Source: JBMNOU01 sp050943215 (GTDB lineage Bacteria > Bacillota > Clostridia > Christensenellales > SZUA-584). From it: DNA of 5,131 nt. Below, one piece after another: positions 1-5,131 of the stretch. Positions within the stretch are counted from its first letter, which is position 1. Each line of letters begins with the position of its first letter. A program made the position numbers and the translations under genes. The notes under the pieces are model-generated. The model saw nothing but the letters and a program-made list of their open reading frames with translations, had not been told where the DNA came from and ran no database searches. The stretch covers positions 1 to 5,131 of the forward strand of contig JBMNOU010000102.1 of the NCBI GenBank assembly GCA_050943215.1, written 5' to 3'.

Positions 1-549
1 TAATATAAAATTATTTTCCTTAATATATTCAGTCAGGTATAGTTTGTTCCAAGGCGTATACAGTAAATTAATATCAAATAGTTTATAAGCCTCTTTGCGG
101 AAATCCTCTTTGTTAGTAAAAACGGCATCAGGATATGAAATATTTTGTCTTAAATAACTTGTACTGCTATAATAGGTATCGATATAAAATCCAGTAACGA
201 CAAACTGCGCACTATGAGATTCGGCTAAATGATACATTTCCTCAAGCATATTGGGCTCGGCCCAATCATCGGAATCCATAAAATAAAGATATCTGCCTTT
301 TGCGATATCAATACCTACATTACGTGCACTCGGCGCTCCGCCATTAGGTTTGTGAATAACACGAATGCGATGATCCTTTTGCGCATATTCATCACATATT
401 TCCCCACTATTGTCGGGACTGCCGTCGTCAACTATGATAAACTCATAGTCGGTTAGTGTCTGGGAAAGAATGCTTTCTATCGCCTTACCAACATACTTCT
501 CCACCATGTAGACCGGCATAACTATGCTGATTTTAATTGGATTTCCCAT
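1..549 (-). CDS. Family-2 glycosyltransferase, N-terminal part (3' end outside window)
   Basis: Likely transfers a sugar from a nucleotide-sugar donor to a lipid-linked repeat unit at the cytoplasmic face of the membrane; donor and acceptor are unknown. The 183 visible residues form a GT-A/GT2 domain: beta strand plus PVY at 12-14, VDDGSPDNS at 40-48 (nucleotide-binding Asp), SARN at 74-77, metal-binding DSDDW at 92-96 and TPWNKLY at 165-171, which begins the acceptor-side region. The frame is open to the window edge; relatives are usually about 320-370 residues, so roughly half is missing. No signal peptide or membrane segment is seen. The start is uncertain. ATG 549 gives an N-terminal lead like its neighbours but has only GGTGA 2 nt upstream. 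ATG 567 adds six residues and has AGG 7 nt upstream. Oddity: the usual Asn of PVYN is Met15. A separate promoter may drive this gene. Confidence 0.93.
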   Translation of the reverse strand, partial: MGNPIKISIVMPVYMVEKYVGKAIESILSQTLTDYEFIIVDDGSPDNSGEICDEYAQKDHRIRVIHKPNGGAPSARNVGIDIAKGRYLYFMDSDDWAEPNMLEEMYHLAESHSAQFVVTGFYIDTYYSSTSYLRQNISYPDAVFTNKEDFRKEAYKLFDINLLYTPWNKLYLTEYIKENNFIL

Positions 550-656
550 ATTCACCAATAAGCTCATCAGGATGCCTATGCATCATAACCCTTTTACTCC
601 GCCAATTGTGAATTCTCCGGCAGAGCAGCTGAACCCCTTCATTATCTGTTTAATAA

Positions 657-685
657 ATAATATCATACATTAGTACACAGTGCAA
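657..685 (-). promoter_or_regulatory. Putative extended -10 sigma-70 promoter for the 549-1 glycosyltransferase
   Basis: On the minus strand, TTGCAC (685-680) is followed by a 17-bp spacer and TATTAT (662-657). The -10 matches TATAAT at five of six positions and is preceded by TG plus one base (665-663), an extended -10 element. The -35 is weak, with three of six matches. Transcription would start near 650 and leave a leader of about 100 nt before ATG 549. This would let the last glycosyltransferase be transcribed separately from the upstream four-gene unit. It has not been tested, and AT-rich DNA gives false promoters easily. Confidence 0.42.
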
Positions 686-712
686 TCCGGAATCATATGG
701 ATGTTGCTTTGT

Positions 713-751
713 CAATATAAAATCTATGTTTAACCAATCGCTTTTATATTG
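713..751. repeat. Perfect 10-bp AT-rich inverted repeat with 19-nt spacer
   Basis: CAATATAAAA at 713-722 is matched exactly by TTTTATATTG at 742-751. The repeat starts 24 bp downstream of the ugd stop and ends upstream of the putative promoter. The stem is almost all A-T and the spacer is long. No clean T-run follows on the minus strand, so it does not look like a standard intrinsic terminator. It could be an operator-like site, a weak 3'-end hairpin or chance. Confidence 0.4.
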
Positions 752-774
752 TTTTAAAGGTTCAATCAAGATAC

Positions 775-2088
775 TTAATCAGACTGGCGTAGATTATTGA
801 TTACCCTTCTTCCTATTGAATCATATATCAATGAATACTCATTCATTTCGCTTAAGCTATAACAGTTTCTCCCATCCAGAATAACCGGCCGTCTCATGTT
901 TAAAAACTCTTTTGGGTTTAGTTTTTTAACCTCTGGCCATTCAGTTAAAATAAAGCAAATATCCGCTTCCGCAAGCGCATCTTCAATCGAATCGCAATAG
1001 ATTGGCATATCGTTAAAAAACTTTCTAAAATTGTTTACAGCTACCGGATCCCACACCTTAACTTTGACCCCGTCATCAAGCAAGATCGGTATTATGTCCA
1101 ATGACGGAGCTTCCCGAAGATCATCGGTACCCGGCTTAAACGTAAGCCCTAGCACAGCAGCTGTAAGCCCATCCAAACTGTCATAATATTTTCGGGCTTT
1201 TTTTATTAGCCTGATTTTTTGATTCTGATTGATTTCGACCGCTGCCTTTACGGTTTTTATTTCGTTATCATAATAATTAGATATCCAATGCAGTGCTTTG
1301 GTATCCTTGGGAAAACAAGATCCGCCATATCCTATCCCTGCACGCAAAAACTTTTCTCCGATACGTGGATCCATCCCCATTCCTTTCGAAACGTCATCGA
1401 TATCCGCACCAAGAATTTCGCATAGGTTTGCAATCTCATTGATATACGATATTTTTAATGCCAAAAAGTCGTTGGATGCGTATTTTATCATTTCAGCACT
1501 GCACAGATCGGTAAACAATACAGGCAGCTCCATTTTTTTATATACATTCTCCATCACTTTTTTTGCGTATTCTGATGCGGTTCCCACGACGATACGGCTT
1601 GCGCCAAGCATATCCTGAACCGCTGTTCCTTGTGACAAAAACTCCGGGTTGGATACGATTTCTATACGGACATCATTCTTTTTATTTTTGTCCATAAATA
1701 ACTGCATCTTATTATTTGTGCCAATCGGCACTGTTGATTTGACCGCCACCACGCAATCTGCATCAATACATTTGGCGATCTGTTCAGCTACGGCATAAAT
1801 AAAGCTAAGGTTCGCCGATCCATCTGCCTTTTCCGGTGTCCCGACAGCGATAAAAATCACATCTGATCCGTGATATGCCTGTGCACTATCCGTCGTAAAC
1901 GTCATCCGCTCTTTATTCTGCTCAAGGATTTCACTTAGTCCGGGTTCATAAATAACGCTCTCTCCTGCATTAAGCTTGTCAATTTTTTGCTTGTCAATAT
2001 CCACACAAACCACATTGTGTCCGATGTGTGCCAATATAGCTGCTGTAACCAAACCGACATATCCCGTACCTGCTACTGCGATGTTCAT
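775..2088 (-). CDS. ugd: UDP-glucose 6-dehydrogenase
   Basis: Cytoplasmic enzyme (EC 1.1.1.22) that oxidises UDP-glucose to UDP-glucuronate with two NAD+, supplying uronic acid for the polysaccharide. At 437 residues it is full length. The N-terminal Rossmann domain has GTGYVG at 7-12, Asp30 ending the NAD-binding strand, GTP at 83-85 and STVPIGT at 118-124. The central domain has NPEF at 147-150 and KYASN with Lys202 and Asn206. The catalytic loop GYGGSCFPKD (253-262) carries nucleophile Cys258, Lys261 and Asp262. The C-terminal UDP-binding domain has FKPGTDDLREAPS (317-329) and LDGRN (404-408). The GGSCFPKD loop separates it from UDP-ManNAc dehydrogenases such as WecC. Oddity: the usual acidic residue after NPEF is Gln153. 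ATG 2088 overlaps the upstream stop as ATGA and has AAGGAG 9 nt away, so translation is probably coupled. Composition is less AT-rich than in the flanking transferases. Confidence 0.97.
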   Translation of the reverse strand: MNIAVAGTGYVGLVTAAILAHIGHNVVCVDIDKQKIDKLNAGESVIYEPGLSEILEQNKERMTFTTDSAQAYHGSDVIFIAVGTPEKADGSANLSFIYAVAEQIAKCIDADCVVAVKSTVPIGTNNKMQLFMDKNKKNDVRIEIVSNPEFLSQGTAVQDMLGASRIVVGTASEYAKKVMENVYKKMELPVLFTDLCSAEMIKYASNDFLALKISYINEIANLCEILGADIDDVSKGMGMDPRIGEKFLRAGIGYGGSCFPKDTKALHWISNYYDNEIKTVKAAVEINQNQKIRLIKKARKYYDSLDGLTAAVLGLTFKPGTDDLREAPSLDIIPILLDDGVKVKVWDPVAVNNFRKFFNDMPIYCDSIEDALAEADICFILTEWPEVKKLNPKEFLNMRRPVILDGRNCYSLSEMNEYSLIYDSIGRRVINNLRQSD

Positions 2089-3275
2089 TTCTTTTTTCTC
2101 CTTAACCTGTTTCGCACCAATTGTATACCAAACCTGATGGTATATTTAAATCCGTATTCTTTTATTCCCCGGAAGAATTTTAAAATCATGCGAGGAACAA
2201 AGGTGATAAATCTGCCTATCCTATAGGAACGATAGTCAAAATTTTTGTTTTTCTTTTTCAGGTTTCTCAGTTTCTTTTGCGAATCATATATCATATCCAT
2301 CAGATATGTAACCATTGGGGTGTTTTTTATGCGTTGATATTGGGCATATTCGCGTGTATGATAAAAATAATCCTCTGGAAAATCCAATATGCCAAGTTCG
2401 TTAAAATACTCGTCTTTGAGCTTATTGTATAGTTTCTCAAAAGTTTCGCTGCCTATTGTATTTAAATTCCATAAAGAAAAGTGCAGCGCATAGTTGATAT
2501 AGCTTTGCTTGACATCTTCGTATATCCCTATCTTTTTCAATCTGTCTCTTAAAGCCACTAAAGCAAAATAAAAACATTCCCATGATTGCTCGCGCGTTAC
2601 GGACAGCGAATTTGCCATGCTTTTTCTGTGATGAGCCAGCACCCTTTGCAATACGGCAATTCTTTGCGCGCATGTCAGCGCAGCAAAAACAAAATACAGA
2701 TCGTTAGTCGTCCGTTGCTCCTGAAAACTCAATTGATTTGATAGAACGAACTCTCTTTTGTAAAGTTTATCCCAGGCCCATCCATTGAAAACCTTAAAAA
2801 TATCTTTCTTTATATCTTTGTATGTAAACACCCTTTTTTCGGGCAACAGGTTGTCTTTGATTGTCCACATGCTTGGTTCAAAACGTTTGCGCTCATTGTT
2901 ATAAAAATCAGACCTGAATACTACAAAATCCGCCTCATACTCTTTGCATTTTATATAAGCCTCTCTAAGCATATCCAGTTCAAAAAAATCATCCGAGTCC
3001 AAAAACGAAAGATATTCTCCCCTAGCTATCTTTAAACCGTTATTGCGCGCAGCGCCTGCCCCCGCATTTTCCTGATCAATGACGGTGATCCTTCCGTCCT
3101 TTTGTGCATATTCTTCTAATATATCGTGAGAACCATCCGTTGAACCATCGTTAACGCAGATGATTTCGATATCTTTGAGTGTTTGATTGACGATGCTGTC
3201 AAGGCACTGTCGCAGATATGGCTCAACATTATAAACAGGTAATATGACAGAAACCTTTATATCCGATAATCCCAT
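2085..3275 (-). CDS. Family-2 glycosyltransferase, capsule/EPS type
   Basis: Probable GT-A-fold sugar transferase adding one residue of the surface-polysaccharide repeat unit in the cytoplasm; substrates cannot be assigned. All 396 residues are present. The catalytic domain covers about 6-120: PVYNVEPYL (13-21), VNDGSTDGS (41-49) with Asp43, AARNNGL (75-81) and metal-binding DSDD (93-96). WDKLYKREF (168-176) and TTNDLYF (189-195) follow, where Asp192 is a candidate general base. The rest is a helical, Tyr- and Lys-rich region ending in a strongly basic tail with GFKYTIR (375-381). No membrane-spanning helix is evident, so peripheral membrane binding through the tail is an inference. ATG 3275 is 2 bp after the preceding stop, with GAGGGA upstream. 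Its TGA overlaps the ugd start. The catalytic domain resembles the product of 4381-3278, suggesting old duplication or shared ancestry. Confidence 0.95.
   Translation of the reverse strand: MGLSDIKVSVILPVYNVEPYLRQCLDSIVNQTLKDIEIICVNDGSTDGSHDILEEYAQKDGRITVIDQENAGAGAARNNGLKIARGEYLSFLDSDDFFELDMLREAYIKCKEYEADFVVFRSDFYNNERKRFEPSMWTIKDNLLPEKRVFTYKDIKKDIFKVFNGWAWDKLYKREFVLSNQLSFQEQRTTNDLYFVFAALTCAQRIAVLQRVLAHHRKSMANSLSVTREQSWECFYFALVALRDRLKKIGIYEDVKQSYINYALHFSLWNLNTIGSETFEKLYNKLKDEYFNELGILDFPEDYFYHTREYAQYQRIKNTPMVTYLMDMIYDSQKKLRNLKKKNKNFDYRSYRIGRFITFVPRMILKFFRGIKEYGFKYTIRFGIQLVRNRLRRKKK
2089..2103 (-). promoter_or_regulatory. ugd ribosome binding site embedded in upstream gene, with A AAA AAG heptamer
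   Basis: AAGGAG (2103-2098) lies 9 nt before ATG 2088 and is a strong Shine-Dalgarno sequence. It falls within the last codons of the upstream glycosyltransferase, whose basic C-terminus RRKKK is therefore partly dictated by this site. Directly after it comes A AAA AAG (2097-2091), in the zero-frame phase required for -1 slippage. The ribosome-binding role is well supported; slippage is a hypothesis. Confidence 0.8.
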
Positions 3276-3277
3276 TT

Positions 3278-4381
3278 TTATCTTCCCTCGAGCTTCTTTA
3301 AAAATTTTTGCAGCATCAGCCGTAAAGTATAGTTAATGCCATGGTCTTTGCAGCATTTAAAAAACCCGAAAATCTTATTATTTTTTTTGATTTTAGCAGC
3401 AGTCTTTTTATCATTTACGGGCAAAAAATTCTTTATCTTTAAATAATCCTTATACCATCTGCAATTAATTAACTTATCTTTAAAAACAGATACATCAAGC
3501 TGATCAATAAACGCTTTGGTTTGGGTAAATATCTCTTCTTCTAAGACATGCTCTCTTTGATACTTTCGGTACCACGCAAATATGTCCTGTAATTCGCTCT
3601 CTAATATACATAATAACTCTTTGTGCGCAAGAAAGGCACTTTGCTGCTTTATGATATCATAGGATTTAAAATGACAATCAAAGTTTTTTGCGCGGCCTGC
3701 AACAAGCGACCCGGGAACGTTAACTCTATGATATAAAAAATAATAATCTATAAACATCACAGACTTAGAGTTAATAATAACCTCATTATAAAAGGATCGA
3801 TCATTTACGCATATAAGGTGATTAAAACGAATATCGTTTTCCACTAAAAAACTGCGTTTATATATACCCGACCAGGGCGCCACAGCTACTCTTACAAATT
3901 TATCAGGCATATCGTAAAAATTTGTTATTTTATTAAAGTCTTTCGAATCTAACGATTTAAGAGAATACCATGAGTTAGGCAATATCTGTTGTGTCTTGGC
4001 ATCAACTGCATACGCTTTGGCCTTTAGTAAATCGAGATCATTTGATTTAGCTTGTTCATACAAAACTTCATATGCATCTAAAACCATATAATCGTCTGCA
4101 TCGAGAAAGTGGACATATTCTCCCGTTGCTGCCGCTAACCCCCGATTACGTGTCGCACCCGCCTTTAGATTGGTCTCATTTATTAATACTGTGACACGAT
4201 CATCTTTCTTGGCATATTCCTTTAAGATGTCTGCAGAGTGGTCACTTGAGCAATCATCCACACAAATAATCTCAATCTCTTTTAAAGATTGATTCAGCAA
4301 ACTTTCAATATTTTGGGTGAGAAACTTAGCTGCGTTATAAACAGGAATAATTACAGATATTTTTGGAATATTAGCTGTCAT
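3278..4381 (-). CDS. Family-2 glycosyltransferase, capsule/EPS type
   Basis: Probable cytoplasmic GT-A sugar transferase for the polysaccharide repeat unit; donor and acceptor are unknown. Counting from ATG 4381 it has 367 residues. The catalytic domain runs from about 7 to 125: PVYN (13-16), VDDCSSDHS (41-49) with Cys in place of the common Gly, GATRNRGL (75-82) and metal-binding DADD (94-97). WSGIYKRSF (170-178) and CVNDRSF (191-197) follow, with Asp194 a candidate base. The C-terminal 150 residues are helical and Lys-rich, ending with GINYTLRLMLQ (348-358), like the tail of the next protein. An in-frame GTG at 4390 gives three more residues, but it is part of the AGGTGG ribosome binding site, so ATG 4381 is preferred. 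The gene lies 14 bp after one transferase gene and 2 bp before another, clearly within an operon. Confidence 0.95.
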   Translation of the reverse strand: MTANIPKISVIIPVYNAAKFLTQNIESLLNQSLKEIEIICVDDCSSDHSADILKEYAKKDDRVTVLINETNLKAGATRNRGLAAATGEYVHFLDADDYMVLDAYEVLYEQAKSNDLDLLKAKAYAVDAKTQQILPNSWYSLKSLDSKDFNKITNFYDMPDKFVRVAVAPWSGIYKRSFLVENDIRFNHLICVNDRSFYNEVIINSKSVMFIDYYFLYHRVNVPGSLVAGRAKNFDCHFKSYDIIKQQSAFLAHKELLCILESELQDIFAWYRKYQREHVLEEEIFTQTKAFIDQLDVSVFKDKLINCRWYKDYLKIKNFLPVNDKKTAAKIKKNNKIFGFFKCCKDHGINYTLRLMLQKFLKKLEGR

Positions 4382-4395
4382 TAATACCACCTAAA
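4382..4395 (-). promoter_or_regulatory. Ribosome binding site fixing the start at ATG 4381
   Basis: AGGTGG (4392-4387) lies 5 nt before ATG 4381 and differs from AGGAGG at one base. The alternative GTG start at 4390-4388 lies inside this site and has no ribosome binding site of its own at suitable distance. The whole 14-bp gap between the two transferase genes consists of this element. Confidence 0.8.
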
Positions 4396-5131
4396 TTAAC
4401 GATTAAAAAATCTTTTTGCTTTCCGTTTTATTTTTTTAAAAGTTCCGTATCCTTTAAATCGGCGTATTTTATCTGAAGAATAATCCCCTTTTTGCGTTTG
4501 GGTTTTAACAAAGAATTTCTCCGGCTCATTTATCACCTGATCAAGTCTTTTCCATTCTCCCGGAGAAAATAATGCTTTATCCAATTCACCATTTTTATGT
4601 GCCAATTGAAATTCCTCACTGAAATGTTCAATAAACATTGCCTTAAATTCATCCGCCACGCGCTTGTACGTTGCCCAATAATTAGAATATTTTTTATATG
4701 AATATATATATATATACTTTTCTTTTAGTTCCGGGTTGCGATCTAAAAAATCCCTGATGTATATATATTCATCCCTTATGCAAAAAACTTTGGATTTGCT
4801 TTTCACTGAGGAATTGGGGTTGTCCCGTCTATTCATATAAAAAGGCTTATCCACAAAAAAAACTCTTGAGGCTCGGCAAAATGTCTGAAAATAAAAACCA
4901 TTATCCTGATATGAAGCACCCGGCGTTTCATTGTGCCTGATATTATATTTATTTATAAACTCTCTTTTATATATACCGCTCCAGGTATTCATAATGAATT
5001 TAAAAACCTCGATATTCTCTTCTGGATTAAGTACCTGATTATAATAATTTTTTTTGCCATGGGATAAATCATTATAATCGAGCTGAAGCTTGCCGTCTTC
5101 CTTAGTAAACCTATAAAAATCTGCTTTGATA
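4396..5131 (-). CDS. Family-2 glycosyltransferase, C-terminal part (5' end outside window)
   Basis: The frame is open from the right window edge to TAA 4398-4396, giving 244 visible residues. The ATG at 4992-4990 is internal, not a start: upstream codons continue without a stop and read ADFYRF, then FKFIMNTWSGIYKR. The catalytic N-terminal domain with PVYN and DxD must lie beyond the edge. Visible landmarks are WSGIYKREF (from 4983), NETPGASYQDNGFYF (with the QD acid at 4905-4903) and RRDNPNSS, the acceptor-side half of many Firmicutes capsule GT2 proteins. A Tyr-rich helical stretch follows, then a basic tail ending KRKAKRFFNR. No membrane segment is seen. It is probably the first visible gene of the ugd-containing unit, 14 bp before the next gene. 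The DNA is very AT-rich, with an (AT)7.5 tract and A8 and T8 runs on the coding strand. Sugar specificity is unknown. Confidence 0.93.
   Translation of the reverse strand, partial: IKADFYRFTKEDGKLQLDYNDLSHGKKNYYNQVLNPEENIEVFKFIMNTWSGIYKREFINKYNIRHNETPGASYQDNGFYFQTFCRASRVFFVDKPFYMNRRDNPNSSVKSKSKVFCIRDEYIYIRDFLDRNPELKEKYIYIYSYKKYSNYWATYKRVADEFKAMFIEHFSEEFQLAHKNGELDKALFSPGEWKRLDQVINEPEKFFVKTQTQKGDYSSDKIRRFKGYGTFKKIKRKAKRFFNR
4702..4716. repeat. (AT)7.5 dinucleotide tract inside a glycosyltransferase gene
   Basis: Fifteen bases of uninterrupted alternating A and T encode part of a Tyr-Ile alternation (KYIYIYSYK). A shorter TATATATA tract nearby encodes EYIYI. Gain or loss of one AT unit would shift the frame and truncate the enzyme, so the tract is potentially mutable, though it may only reflect Tyr/Ile-rich coding in AT-rich DNA. 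Confidence 0.6.

Larger units (their letters stand above)
533..778 (-). pseudogene. Possible decayed gene remnant: coding-like frame with one in-frame stop
   Basis: In the gap after ugd one minus-strand frame reads 42 sense codons (778-653), a TAA (652-650), then 38 more sense codons in the same frame, ending at TAA 535-533 inside the start of the next glycosyltransferase. The translation looks protein-like, for example KSDWLNIDFILTKQHPYDSG before the stop and HNWRSKRVMMHRHPDELIGE after it, and it has no low-complexity bias. At 3/64 per codon, about four stops would be expected by chance in 80 codons. A 17-bp overlap with the next gene is also typical of a real upstream gene. I do not recognise the family. 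There is no convincing start or ribosome binding site at its 5' end. It could be the tail of a gene lost by deletion plus a nonsense change, or it could be chance, since choosing the best of several frames weakens the statistics. Confidence 0.3.

Noticed and set aside
229..456. 75-codon open frame on the plus strand
   Set aside because: Lies antisense to the conserved catalytic domain of the left-edge glycosyltransferase; no ribosome binding site or recognisable domain.
572..673. 33-codon plus-strand open frame in the gap
   Set aside because: Antisense to all other genes, poorly spaced ribosome binding site and low-information sequence; it mirrors the minus-strand frame there.
692..715. Consensus -35 TTGACA (715-710) with TATGAT (697-692)
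   Set aside because: The spacer is only 12 bp, too short for a sigma-70 promoter; no -10-like hexamer occurs at 16-18 bp.
700..774. Intrinsic terminator after ugd
   Set aside because: No GC-rich hairpin followed by a T-tract on the coding strand; the only inverted repeat is AT-rich with a 19-nt loop.
1219..1618. Two overlapping plus-strand open frames (68 and 106 codons)
   Set aside because: Antisense to ugd across its most conserved catalytic segment, which fully explains the DNA.
1987..2226. 79-codon plus-strand open frame
   Set aside because: Antisense to the ugd N-terminus and the end of the upstream transferase; no independent coding signs.
2437..2673. 78-codon minus-strand open frame
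   Set aside because: Out-of-frame shadow within the glycosyltransferase at 3275-2085.
4990..4992. ATG as the start of the right-edge transferase
   Set aside because: The same frame stays open to the window edge, and upstream codons read as a continuation of the GT2 fold before WSGIYKR.
1..5131. tRNA, rRNA, CRISPR array, insertion sequence or riboswitch
   Set aside because: No cloverleaf or conserved rRNA stretch, no regularly spaced repeats, no transposase motif or terminal repeats, and no recognisable riboswitch core; nearly all DNA is explained by the five coding regions.

Overview
The window is a piece of a surface-polysaccharide (capsule or exopolysaccharide) biosynthesis locus from a low-GC bacterium, most likely a Bacillota member. 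The case for this is AT-rich coding sequence, strong AGGAG-type ribosome binding sites, tightly packed genes and family-2 glycosyltransferases of the type common in Firmicutes capsule clusters. I cannot name the genus. Every gene I can support lies on the minus strand, so transcription runs from high to low coordinates.

In order of transcription: (1) 5131-4396 is the C-terminal part of a family-2 glycosyltransferase whose N-terminus lies outside the window. (2) 4381-3278 and (3) 3275-2085 are two complete GT2-type glycosyltransferases. (4) 2088-775 is a complete UDP-glucose 6-dehydrogenase (ugd). These four genes are separated by 14 bp, 2 bp and a 4-bp ATGA overlap, so they look like one polycistronic unit with translational coupling. 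A 225-bp gap (774-550) follows, with an AT-rich inverted repeat, a plausible extended -10 promoter and a coding-like reading frame broken by one stop. (5) 549-1 is the N-terminal half of a fourth GT2 enzyme, which runs off the left edge.

Together, Ugd would oxidise UDP-glucose to UDP-glucuronate, and the glycosyltransferases would add sugars one by one to a growing repeat unit at the cytoplasmic face of the membrane. Which sugars they transfer cannot be read from the sequence. No flippase, polymerase, chain-length regulator or priming transferase lies in this window.

I see no clearly undescribed system. The points most worth checking are a phase-correct A AAA AAG heptamer at the glycosyltransferase/ugd overlap that could give a -1 fusion, the broken reading frame in the 225-bp gap, an (AT)7.5 tract inside a glycosyltransferase gene, and a Glu-to-Gln change at a normally acidic active-site position of Ugd. 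One start codon was corrected (ATG at 4381, not the GTG at 4390), and the right-edge gene was extended beyond its first in-window ATG.
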